Below, in pieces: positions 1 through 7,974 of a stretch of DNA of 17,892 nucleotides. The number at the start of each line of letters is the position of its first letter. The first letter of the stretch is position 1. The DNA lies in the NCBI GenBank assembly GCA_002431915.1, contig DJEP01000123.1, forward strand, positions 36,932-54,823, read 5' to 3'. The translations under genes and the position numbers were made by a program. Under the pieces are notes generated by a model. It was not told where the DNA came from. It searched no databases and was given only the letters and a program-made list of their open reading frames with translations. Source of the DNA: Lachnospiraceae bacterium UBA5895. Its GTDB lineage: Bacteria > Bacillota > Clostridia > Lachnospirales > Lachnospiraceae.

Positions 1-763
1 GCATCTGCCTCTGCATCAAGCATAGGCGCTCCCCACTGGTCTCTTCCGAAGTCCGGCATAATTGCCGCATCGTAATGCGACGGTTCACTGGTCTGACGCA
101 GAATCAGTTCCTCCGTCTTACTGGACAGTTTCCAGTGAATGGAACGGATATCATCTCCCGGTACATACTCTCTGATATCGAACATTTCGCTGGGTTCGTT
201 TCCCTTGCGGTTCAGTGTCATACCCTCTTCTCTACTGATACCAAAGTTAGAACCGGAGATTTCTGCCTGCACCTTCATCGGTGCCGGATAGCAGACCATA
301 CTCAGATCCTCAAAAGAAGGAATATTTAACGCAAACAGCCGCAGGACATCTCTGACCTGTATTTTCTCGCAATGAAAGCGGATCTCTCCGCAGTTTTTCA
401 CCGGCCAGTCCAGCTCATAAACCGTCTCCTCATTCTCCAACGGAATGAGATATCTCTTTTTTTCTATGGTGTGGAACATAACATTGCGAATCTGAAGTTC
501 CACAAGTACCGATCCTGTGGCGATCAGCCTGCCGGAGTATTCCAGCCGGAAACGAAGCGGCATGCTTTTACCTGCCTGTCCACCGTGCCGCAGTTCCATG
601 ACTACCCGCAGTTTCACGGTATCCCGGCGCAGACAGAGCAAAAGTGCTATTGCCAGTAAAAAAGTCCGACCAGCCATAACAGAAAAAACGAGTTTGCGGA
701 AAAATACAGCAAAATGACTGATAATAAGATCAACCCGATATAGGTTGTTCTGTTCTTCCACAA
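1..763 (-). pseudogene. DUF58 family protein, frameshifted, 3' end outside window
   Basis: The minus strand encodes two N-terminal hydrophobic stretches followed by a soluble part with the DUF58 signature: REYVPGDDIRSIHWKLSSKT, then an acidic segment cut by the window edge. DUF58 proteins usually sit beside MoxR-type AAA ATPases and transglutaminase-like proteins and are thought to work at the cell envelope; neither partner is visible here. The helix part (WKNRTTYIGLILLS..., ending WLVGLF) and the rest (LLAIALLLCLRRD...) are in different frames. They meet at six A's on the plus strand (658-663), and one extra base would restore a single frame. The proposed start is TTG at 761-763, with AGGAGG at 780-785; the 16-nt spacing is long, so the start is uncertain. 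The frame upstream is open into the preceding leucine-rich-repeat gene. Family assignment is fairly sure; whether the frameshift is real is not. Confidence 0.72.
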
Positions 764-778
764 TATGTCTGTATGATT

Positions 779-2593
779 TCCTCCTGAACAGTCGAAAAAG
801 CATCCTTCTCCGATACTTTCTATCGTACCGTGAATGGTAACACTGGTTATCCCGCTACACTTTTCAAATGCATGCTCCATCAGGTAACTGTAATATCCGG
901 ACAATCCGTAATGCACTTCACCTGACAGTCCGGAATCATAAAAAGCATAATCGTCCACTGCGACCATCAGCCACAGATCATCCCAGTTGATAGTATAGCT
1001 GCCGCTTTTGGAATGGGTCTGATACATCGCACACGCAATTACTTTCTGGGTCGATGCCGGCAATATTACCTGTTCATCCACGGTCTTCCCTGCACGCAGC
1101 GCCAGCCATGGATTGCCGGAACTACTTTTTCCGTATAGCATTTTCCCATTCCCACCGATACTTTCCACACTATATTCGGCCACTCCGACCCAGCTTTCAA
1201 AATATGCACACCTGCCATCCGGATATTGCTTCCAGTAGCAATCGGGATCATCCGAGTGCACACTCGGAATATAGAATACCGAATTTTATCCATTCCAGCT
1301 TTGTATGATTTTTAAATGCCTCGTCTCCGATGGCTGTGATCGTAACATTGGTTCCGTCATCAGAGGTTACCGTTCCGTCAAAAGATACAATATCCTCCGG
1401 AGCAGCCAGTAATTGCGCTGTTCCCTCCGGTTCCGTAATAATATAGGTATAGCCAAGTTTTGTGGTAATCCTTTTTTCCGTGACAATTTTAACCTGAATG
1501 CCTGCAGCACCTTCTCCGGCATTTTTCAGCTCTTCTTCCGGATATTTCTGTTATGGTGCACTATAGCACCAGATAACCTTTATCTTACTGTTCTTCAGAC
1601 AATCCTTCTCCAGTGTCAGATGATCTATATTTTCCGGCACCACCAGATTGACGGTATCTGCTGCCGAAAATGCCTGTTTCTCTATATTTTTTATTGTTTC
1701 CGGTAAACGTACTGTCTTGGAAGCGCTTTTTAATACATAGTGCAGATTTCCCTCCCGGTCTGCTGCCAGATGATCTTTCACAGTATATAGTGTATCCTCA
1801 ACATCTGTTTTCAGTTGAAGTCCTTCCAGGTCTGTCTCATAACAATCCATAAAATCATTCAATACTTTTTCATTCATGGAAATTTTACAATATGAGTGTA
1901 GATTTTTCAGTTCGATTTCCGGAATTTGTGAAACCTCCTCCGTTGACAGTTGAATTTTCTCCAGGTTATTCCAGGTCGGAATGCTTACCTCCTCTACTCC
2001 GGAAGGAATCGTCAATTCTTTCACCATATAAGGGATTCCCAGCAAGTGTGCTCTGTTTTTATTATATAGGATTCCGTCATCCCCTGCCTGCAGGCAGGGA
2101 TTGTTGTCATCCACACATAATTATCCCACGCAATCAGGTCTTCCGTATCTACATACAATACAGTCTCCGGTTTCTTCACAGTATCCACCGGTCTCGTCGC
2201 AGGCTGCGGTGCCGGTGTCCGGGACGGTTCGGAAGGCTTCGGAGTCACTGTCGGCGTGGAACCGCCGTTTCCGCTGCCGGTTCCAATACCTGTCCCGGTT
2301 CCTGACATTCCGCTATTCTCTCCGCCGGTGCCATTCACCAGATCCGCATTATCGCTGTCTTCGGGCAACAGAGAATTATTGGCTTCATCTCCCGCCAGAT
2401 TGATGTTCTCCGCATCATCCGGCAGATTCGTCCGACCGGTCTGGAACAGATAATCTGCACTGTTTTTCAGTTCTGGGCTAAGTGCATCCTCTGCGGTTCT
2501 GTCCTTCTCCCAGAGTTTGCTCTCGCCTTCTTTTTCTTCGCTGTTTTTCTGTGAAGTGGTATCTTCATCACCGGAAAATACCACCTGATTCAC
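779..2593 (-). pseudogene. BspA-like leucine-rich-repeat surface protein, broken
   Basis: Remains of one long secreted protein are spread over two frames. From the 5' side there is an acidic Ser/Asn/Glu-rich region, a Gly/Thr-rich linker (GTGTGIGTGSGNGG), a Pro/Thr stretch (TPTVTPKPSEPSRTPAPQPA), then repeats of the BspA/TpLRR type such as ITAIGDEAFKNHTKLEWI and ITSVTIHGTIESIGEGCFF. Such proteins are extracellular and bind host or matrix ligands. Lesions: a frame change near 2081-2099 (one more G in a G4 run would mend it), an in-frame TAA at 1551-1553 with repeat-protein sequence (QKYPEEELKNAG) continuing in the same frame, and a frame change near 1285-1295 (one base fewer in an A4 run would mend it). 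No signal peptide is present, so the 5' end is missing or scrambled with the preceding receiver fragment. The 3' end runs without a stop into the DUF58 gene. Confidence 0.68.
2082..2099. repeat. 18-bp perfect palindrome
   Basis: CCCTGCCTGCAGGCAGGG reads the same on both strands. It lies inside the broken leucine-rich-repeat gene, exactly where the reading frame changes. It may be a cause of the local indel or of a sequencing compression rather than a functional site. Confidence 0.6.
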
Positions 2594-2998
2594 CTAAGGC
2601 AGGCTGGAAGGCTGTTCCATCCTCATAAGCCTTTACCATTTGAAAAGCACCAGCTGCAATGACCGGTACCGCAAAATGTCCGTTCATTCCGCTCTTTAAG
2701 GACAATCTCTCATCCTCCACAAAAGCATCTGCGGACAGAGCAAAAATAGGAATCTTTCCGGCATCTGTACATCCACGAGGATAAAGTTGTAATATCCCGC
2801 CGGGTGTGCACAGAAGCTGTCCACAGACTTCTGTCCGTCATCTGCGACTTCCACTTCGGCTCCCATGTTATTCAGTATCTCTACGGCAATCATAGCGTTG
2901 ATCCCATTGTCCTCCGCCAGCAGGATCCTGCGTCCGCGGAAGGCTTCTTCTGCATCCGGCTTACTGCCTGCCACCGTCAATCCGAAATGCGATTCCAT
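2568..2998 (-). pseudogene. Receiver-domain fragment of a hybrid sensor kinase
   Basis: The first half encodes GRRILLAEDNGINAMIAVEI and the phosphoacceptor block ILVDVQMP, which are the acidic pocket and conserved Asp of a CheY-like receiver. In intact receivers about 17-20 residues follow before the Ser/Thr block. Here that block (KIPIFALSADAF, then GMNGHF) appears at once in another frame, so a piece is missing around 2755-2775 with a frame change. No kinase, HisKA or HATPase sequence is present upstream: coding similarity stops near 2998 and the next recognisable sequence is on the opposite strand. The second frame ends at TGA 2568-2570, overlapping the first codons of the leucine-rich-repeat remnant. 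The linker before the receiver (AGSKPDAEEAFRG) suggests the C-terminal receiver of a hybrid kinase rather than a free response regulator. Confidence 0.62.
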
Positions 2999-3000
2999 TA

Positions 3001-3300
3001 AGCAACGATGACGACGAGGTGCAAAGCGCCAGCAAGCAGCTGATTAATCTGGATGATTATGATAATATGTCTGTGATAGGACGCTGTAGTTACGTGACCC
3101 GGGATGAGAATGGGGATCTGTTGGATTTCTTTGACTGGGAGCAATCCGGATGGATGATGGGATTTGAGGCGGATCTGACGTCAGAGTATCGGACTGTAGT
3201 GCAGCCCATGGACCATCCGGAGAATTACGTATGCATATTCTTCATGAAGGATTCCCAGGGGAATATGTCCTTCCGAAGATGGTTTGTCGGGAGGTGGTGA
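3001..3300 (+). pseudogene. Headless 3' fragment of an unknown protein
   Basis: An open frame on the plus strand ends in TGA at 3298-3300. Its composition looks like real protein: an Asp-rich start, then CSYVTRDENGDLLDFFDWEQ, SGWMMGFEADLTSEYRTVV and a C-terminal CIFFMKDSQGNMSFRRWFVG. I do not recognise the family. No ATG with a ribosome binding site precedes it (the first candidate is a GTG at 3019 without a Shine-Dalgarno), and the frame stays open into DNA that codes for the receiver fragment on the other strand. It therefore looks like the C-terminal part of a longer gene joined to foreign sequence near 3000, by rearrangement or misassembly. Confidence 0.45.
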
Positions 3301-3330
3301 TATTTTCTCGAAAAATGTTGAACATCAGGG

Positions 3331-3380
3331 TGGAGCGAACAGGACGTTCGCGACAGGCGGACGGCGACAAGGATGTCGCC
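3331..3380. repeat. Tandem hairpin pair, REP-like
   Basis: Two short perfect stems lie 11 bp apart. The first is GCGAAC (3335-3340), loop AGGAC, GTTCGC (3346-3351). The second is GGCGAC (3363-3368), loop AAGGAT, GTCGCC (3375-3380). Both loops share AGGA. They lie in the 196-bp spacer between a convergent gene fragment and the MATE gene; no T-run follows, so they are not classic terminators. The pattern resembles bacterial extragenic palindromic repeats, but the genome-wide copy number is unknown. Confidence 0.45.
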
Positions 3381-3496
3381 TGGAGCCGTGCCCGTACGAA
3401 TTAGAACCGCTACTCACTTTTCGTCAGAAAATTCCCACCGGGAGACCTTACATCGAGGAAGGATATTCCGTTCGCCGCGGGCGTTCGTGGCTTTAT

Positions 3497-4846
3497 CTAG
3501 CCGCATTCGCCGCCGCGGATGGATTTTATTAATAACGGTACTTCAAACAGCATCATTACGATCCAGCCGATCATATTCGCCCATGCCAAACTTGCGAAGT
3601 CCATATGCAGCAGACGGATCATTACAAATACTGCCACAACTCTGCCGAACATATTCATAAATGTGCTGTACAGTGTCACTTTCAGATCGCCGATGCCCCG
3701 GAAGAATCCCTGGATTCCATTGGTCAGTCCCGGCAGGATGTACATCCAGGAGATCAGATGCAGGTAACTGATACCGAGTGATACCACCTGTGCATCCCCG
3801 TCCTCGGCAAACAGCGTCATGATCTGCGGAGCCAGACCCCAGATCACGGTAAACAATCCAATAGAATAGACCAGTTCGATCAGAAGTCCCGTCTGGAACC
3901 CCTTCTTCATGCGCTCTTTGTGTCCGGCGCCCTTGTTCTGCGCCAGGAAAGTCGTCATGGCATGTCCGATGTTCTGCTGGGGTGTGTAGGCAAAGTCATC
4001 CACACGATTCACCGCGGTAAATGCCGCCATGACCGCAACACCCTGGGTATTGACCACAGACTGTATGATCAGCTTGCCCAGCTGTAAGCACACCTGCTGC
4101 ATGGCACTGGTGCTACCGTAGCTGACGGTCTTGCCCAGCAGGCTCTTATCGAACACCCACCACTTTTTCCCAAGGCATAAAAGAGGTATCTTTTTCTTAA
4201 TATAAATTCCGCACAACAGACAGCACAGTCCCTCGCTGCATACCGTGGCAATAGCGCTGCCCGCCACACCCCATCGCAGTACCACAACGAAGAACAGATC
4301 TCCGAAAACATTCAGGAAAGCACTGGTTACCAGAAAATACAACGGTGTCTTACTGTCTCCCAGTGCCCGCATGGTATTCGCCAGGAAATTATACATAAAC
4401 GTAAAAATCAGTCCCAGGAAAATGATCCGAAGATAGGCGGAAGCCTCCGGGATCGCTGTCTCCGGCACCCGGATCAGCTTAAGCACCGGTGTTGCCAGCA
4501 GAAGCATAAGAAGGGAGAACACTACGGAGAATCCACAGCCCGCCAGCATTGTTGTGCTGATCTGTCTCGACAGAGTGTCGTAATCTTTTGCTCCATACTG
4601 AGAACTCATTAACACACTTGCTCCCATGCACATTCCACTGATCAGCAGAATTGATATATTCATAATCGGCGTGGAAGTTCCCACTGCCGCCAGTGCCTGC
4701 TCTCCCACGTATTTTCCTACGATCACGGAGTCCGCTGCATTGTAGGTTAACTGAAACAGATTGCCCAGTACCAGTGGAATCGTAAAAGATACTAAGGGAA
4801 GCAGTATCTTTCCCTGGGTCATGTCACGTTTCTCTATCGTACTCAT
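3497..4846 (-). CDS. MATE family multidrug/Na+ antiporter
   Basis: This 449-residue integral membrane protein has the MATE layout of two homologous six-helix halves (about 1-225 and 230-449). It starts with the usual short cytosolic lead MSTIEKRDMTQGKILLPLVS. The family pattern LGNLFQLTYNAADSVIVGKY is at about 27-46, and the matching second-half segment includes GLTNGIQGFFRGIGDLKVTL. MATE proteins export cationic drugs, dyes or metabolites in exchange for Na+ or H+; the substrate cannot be read from sequence. Length is normal and no lesion is visible. The ATG follows the stop of the upstream anti-sigma gene by one base, and the ribosome site (AAAGGA) lies inside that gene's last codons, so translation is probably coupled. 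It is likely a regulon member of the adjacent sigma factor. Confidence 0.93.
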   Translation of the reverse strand: MSTIEKRDMTQGKILLPLVSFTIPLVLGNLFQLTYNAADSVIVGKYVGEQALAAVGTSTPIMNISILLISGMCMGASVLMSSQYGAKDYDTLSRQISTTMLAGCGFSVVFSLLMLLLATPVLKLIRVPETAIPEASAYLRIIFLGLIFTFMYNFLANTMRALGDSKTPLYFLVTSAFLNVFGDLFFVVVLRWGVAGSAIATVCSEGLCCLLCGIYIKKKIPLLCLGKKWWVFDKSLLGKTVSYGSTSAMQQVCLQLGKLIIQSVVNTQGVAVMAAFTAVNRVDDFAYTPQQNIGHAMTTFLAQNKGAGHKERMKKGFQTGLLIELVYSIGLFTVIWGLAPQIMTLFAEDGDAQVVSLGISYLHLISWMYILPGLTNGIQGFFRGIGDLKVTLYSTFMNMFGRVVAVFVMIRLLHMDFASLAWANMIGWIVMMLFEVPLLIKSIRGGECG

Positions 4847-4847
4847 T

Positions 4848-5468
4848 TTACTGTTGTCCTTTCGTTGTCATTTTCCGAAGTGGCGGTCTTACTTCTTTTT
4901 CTGTGAGCATTCCTTCCGTCTGCTCTTCTGAAGCTTCCATGCTGTCCTCTGCGCCGGAAGTCTCATTGCCACTGACAGATGCCACGCTGTCCGTATCCGC
5001 ACTCATCTCGCTGCCCTGCTTCTGATCCATGTTGTCGCTGTTTTGTGCCGCCTGCTGCACATTCTCTGTAGCGAAGCCATCCACATCTGTCGTCACTTCC
5101 GCCATGACATTTTCCGCCCGTTCCGCAGGTGCTGCCTCATTCTCTTCCCGTGCCGCTTCCGCTGCTTCATATACCTGCTGCTGCGCTGCTGCAGTATCTA
5201 CTGCCTGCGCCGCCATATCCGCACCGGTGCTGTCTGCCATTTTGGTGCCGCTCATGGTCATATACAGTACACCCGCTGCCACGAAACACAGGCAGGCCGC
5301 CGCAATGCGTGATGCGTAGTGCAGCGGGAATCTATGTATTTTCCCGTTTTCTTTCTGCTTCTTGGTGCCGTTACTCTGTTCACTCTGAAGCAGCAGTTCC
5401 TCATCCACACCGGACAGGGCACGGAATAATTTTTCTTCTTTTTCTCTGTTTTTGTTTTGTCCGCTCAT
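4848..5468 (-). CDS. Putative membrane-anchored anti-sigma factor
   Basis: The 206-residue protein has a charged cytosolic N-terminus (1-50), one membrane helix (about 52-71, ASRIAAACLCFVAAGVLYMT) and a low-complexity outside region rich in Ala, Glu, Asp and Ser up to the end. The N-terminal part (EKEEKLFRALSGVDEELLLQ) is where such proteins bind their sigma factor. There is no zinc-type HxxxCxxC anti-sigma motif. The assignment rests on its position: it starts 15 bp after the ECF sigma stop, with GGAGG upstream, and one base before the MATE gene. The outside region has no recognised sensor fold, so the signal is unknown. It could also be a membrane protein of other function carried in the operon. 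Confidence 0.7.
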   Translation of the reverse strand: MSGQNKNREKEEKLFRALSGVDEELLLQSEQSNGTKKQKENGKIHRFPLHYASRIAAACLCFVAAGVLYMTMSGTKMADSTGADMAAQAVDTAAAQQQVYEAAEAAREENEAAPAERAENVMAEVTTDVDGFATENVQQAAQNSDNMDQKQGSEMSADTDSVASVSGNETSGAEDSMEASEEQTEGMLTEKEVRPPLRKMTTKGQQ

Positions 5469-5483
5469 TGTCCCTACCTCCGT

Positions 5484-6044
5484 CTACAGAACGATTCCCT
5501 GCTGCTCCAGATATTTCTGCAGCTTTTTCCTGGTGCGGAACAGGGAAGTCTTCACGGTATTCAGATTCATGCCGTAACGCTCTGCGATCTGGGCATACTC
5601 CTCCACGAACCAGTACCTGCGTAAAAATACATCACATTCCTGTTCGGACAGGGTATGTAGGAAAGCATTGATGCTGTGCTCCAGTTCCGCAGCTTCCACT
5701 GCGCTTTCCGTATCGTGGGCTGCGGGAATGCACTCCGCCAGTTCATCCAGCGTGGTATCCATGACACCGCTTCCGCGTTTTTTCGCATTTTTTGCCTTCC
5801 ATCTATCAAACGACAAATTGCGGGTGATAGTTCCCAAAAACAGTTTCAGCCGGTTCGGTTTTTTCGGGGGAATGGCATTCCATGCCCGCATCCAGGTATC
5901 GTTCAGGCACTCTTCCGTATCCTCTCTATCATGCAGGATATGGTAAGCTATGCTGTAACAGTATGTTCCGTAGCTCTTCTGTGTCTCCGCGATTGCCTGT
6001 TCATTCCTCGTCCAGTACAGTTCCAGTATCGCTGTATCTTCCAC
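5484..6044 (-). CDS. ECF-type RNA polymerase sigma factor
   Basis: The 186-residue protein has a region 2 at about 10-85 (SIAYHILHDREDTEECLNDT, then WMRAWNAIPP) that would bind core polymerase and the -10 element. A region 4 helix-turn-helix lies at about 130-180 (YAQIAERYGMNLNTVKTSLF) for the -35 element. It lacks regions 1 and 3, as expected for ECF sigma factors. The start is GTG at 6042-6044, chosen because AAAGGAG precedes it by six bases. It heads an operon with the anti-sigma and MATE genes. Target promoters are not evident; autoregulation is likely by analogy with the family but no ECF promoter was identified. Confidence 0.92.
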   Translation of the reverse strand: MEDTAILELYWTRNEQAIAETQKSYGTYCYSIAYHILHDREDTEECLNDTWMRAWNAIPPKKPNRLKLFLGTITRNLSFDRWKAKNAKKRGSGVMDTTLDELAECIPAAHDTESAVEAAELEHSINAFLHTLSEQECDVFLRRYWFVEEYAQIAERYGMNLNTVKTSLFRTRKKLQKYLEQQGIVL

Positions 6045-6062
6045 AGGCTTCTCCTTTCCAGA

Positions 6063-6102
6063 AAGGGCACTGCCACAATCTTAACCTTGTAACAGTGCCC
6101 CT
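6063..6102 (-). terminator. Stem-loop between the chemotaxis gene and the sigma gene
   Basis: GGGCACTG (6065-6072) pairs with CAGTGCCC (6093-6100), with a possible small inner stem (ACAA/TTGT). Read on the minus strand it follows the chemoreceptor stop by about 30 bp and ends directly before the sigma factor ribosome site. Only a short T-run follows (CCCTTTCTGG), so it may be a weak terminator or a leader structure that affects sigma translation. Confidence 0.5.
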
Positions 6103-6134
6103 TGCTCTTCCTCTATTTATCCCATCTGTCCAAA

Positions 6135-7895
6135 TTAAAGCTGGAATTTCTTCGCATTTGCATTTAATTCGTCTGCAATCACATTCAGCTGCGCGGTAGC
6201 CTGTCGGCAGTCCTCTACGATCTCTGCCAACTGATCCATGGTAGCTGCGGTCTCTTCGGTGCTTGCCGCATTGTTCTGGGAGATCTCGGTCAGTCCATTG
6301 ATCTTCTCTACCACATCGGTCTTGTAACTCTCAATATGATCCAGTTCGCCGGAGATCACGTTGATCTCGCCTACGACTTTCTGTACTTCCTGGTTCAGCG
6401 TGCTGAATACATTCAGGGTCGTTCCCAGCTTCTCGTTCTGCTGATGAATCTCGCCTACCACACCGTTCATGATTTCAACGCTCTGGTTAGAATTACTAAT
6501 CAGGTTCTCCACGATGCCACGGATCTTATCTGCAGATTCCTTGGACTGGTCTGCCAGACCACGGATTTCTTCCGCTACTACTGCAAAGCCTCTGCCCATC
6601 TCACCGGCTCTAGCTGCCTCAATGCTGGCATTTAAAGACAGCAGATTGGTCTGATTCGCAATACCTGCGATGATATCAGTAGCCGCCTGAATTGCCTGTG
6701 CGGACTCGTTGGTGATATTGGTCTGCTCCTGCACCTGATCCACTGACTGCTGTGTATGAGAGCTGATCTCAAGCAGCTCCTTCAGGGTGCTGTCCACGGT
6801 AGCATTGCTTTCCTTCATGTTGGCAGCGCTGCTGCTTAAAGCACCTACGCTGTCTGCGGTACGGTTCAGGGCATTGCTCATCTCGTTCATGCTTTCGCTG
6901 ACCCTCTGAGTATCCGCTGCCTGCGTGGTAGCTCCCTGGGCGATCTCATTTACCGCAGTATTTACAGAAGAAATGGACTGCCCGATGCTGTCAAAATTAC
7001 TGGTAAAGGTACCGGTGAACTCGTTCATGTCCTTCATGGAATTATGAATATCCGTAATAATTCTGGAGAATCCGTTTACCACAGAGTAAACAGCCCTTGC
7101 GCTCTTACCTACTTCATCACTGCGGTTCAAAAGCTTGTCCGGAACCTTAAGATTCAGTCTGCCTTCCGCTATCTGGCCCAGATTCCCCACAACACCATGC
7201 AGTGCCTTGGAAATCAGACCTACAACAATGAAGGAAGATACACAGAATACCGCCACAAGAATCAGGATGGCTATAGCTCTGCCTGTGACGATGCCCTTAT
7301 AAAACCCCTCTACTTCCTTTACCGGAATACAGGTAACCAGAATACCCACCACCGTACCGTCAGTGTTCTTAAGGGGTGCCAGATATGCGTAACAGCTGGT
7401 ATCACCCAGCATCATGGAATTGGAAAAATGACTTTCTCCACCCAGTACTTTAGAAGATACCTTCTCATTCAGGGTAATGGCACTTCCGGTCAGATTGGTC
7501 ACTGCCAGGTCCTTGCCCCAGAACATGGCTACATCCACACCGGCATTCTGCTTCATGGCATCCAATATCTGCTTATTATCCGTGAGATTCAGTCCGCCCT
7601 TATAAAGCGCTCCGTTTTCGTATGTAAAATCTCCGGGCGCGGAATTGGTCAGACTCATTTCCAGTGCATATTCCGTTGCTGCCAGTTCATGATTCATCAG
7701 TTCATTGGATATTTTATCCCCTGCGGAATTCAAAGCCAGAATGGCAATCACTGCGATTGCCACAAGCGGCACCAGTACAATAGCCAGGATCTTGACTACC
7801 ATATTGGCTCCCTTTTTCCCCTTCAGCTCCTTAATCCCATCGAAATCTGTCCCGTTTTTCCCCTGGTTCTGTTCCTTTTTTACGTCTTCTGCCAT
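6135..7895 (-). CDS. Methyl-accepting chemotaxis protein
   Basis: The 586-residue transmembrane chemoreceptor has helix 1 at about 33-55, an extracellular Cache-like sensor at about 56-203 (GDFTYENGALYKGG, TSCYAYLAPLKNTDGTVVGI), helix 2 at about 205-228, a HAMP linker at about 229-281 and a long coiled-coil signalling domain to the end. The hairpin tip that docks CheA and CheW is clear: IANQTNLLSLNASIEAARAG and then EMGRGFAVVAEEIRGLADQS, about 411-450. The ligand is unknown. The cytosolic N-terminus is unusually long (about 32 polar residues before helix 1); the ATG is supported by AGGAGG 11 bases upstream. No C-terminal CheR/CheB pentapeptide is seen. A TATAAT box at 7949-7954 (minus) could be its -10, though no good -35 is present. 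No other chemotaxis gene lies nearby. Confidence 0.95.
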   Translation of the reverse strand: MAEDVKKEQNQGKNGTDFDGIKELKGKKGANMVVKILAIVLVPLVAIAVIAILALNSAGDKISNELMNHELAATEYALEMSLTNSAPGDFTYENGALYKGGLNLTDNKQILDAMKQNAGVDVAMFWGKDLAVTNLTGSAITLNEKVSSKVLGGESHFSNSMMLGDTSCYAYLAPLKNTDGTVVGILVTCIPVKEVEGFYKGIVTGRAIAILILVAVFCVSSFIVVGLISKALHGVVGNLGQIAEGRLNLKVPDKLLNRSDEVGKSARAVYSVVNGFSRIITDIHNSMKDMNEFTGTFTSNFDSIGQSISSVNTAVNEIAQGATTQAADTQRVSESMNEMSNALNRTADSVGALSSSAANMKESNATVDSTLKELLEISSHTQQSVDQVQEQTNITNESAQAIQAATDIIAGIANQTNLLSLNASIEAARAGEMGRGFAVVAEEIRGLADQSKESADKIRGIVENLISNSNQSVEIMNGVVGEIHQQNEKLGTTLNVFSTLNQEVQKVVGEINVISGELDHIESYKTDVVEKINGLTEISQNNAASTEETAATMDQLAEIVEDCRQATAQLNVIADELNANAKKFQL

Positions 7896-7974
7896 AGATA
7901 TAGCAACCTCCTTTGTACCCTTCTGTCAGTTCGTACATATATAGAACGATTATACCTCACTATGACAAAAAAAG

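Noticed and set aside
647..676. ATG at 677 (minus) as the true DUF58 start
   Set aside because: It would remove the two membrane helices that the family has; these are clearly encoded just upstream in another frame.
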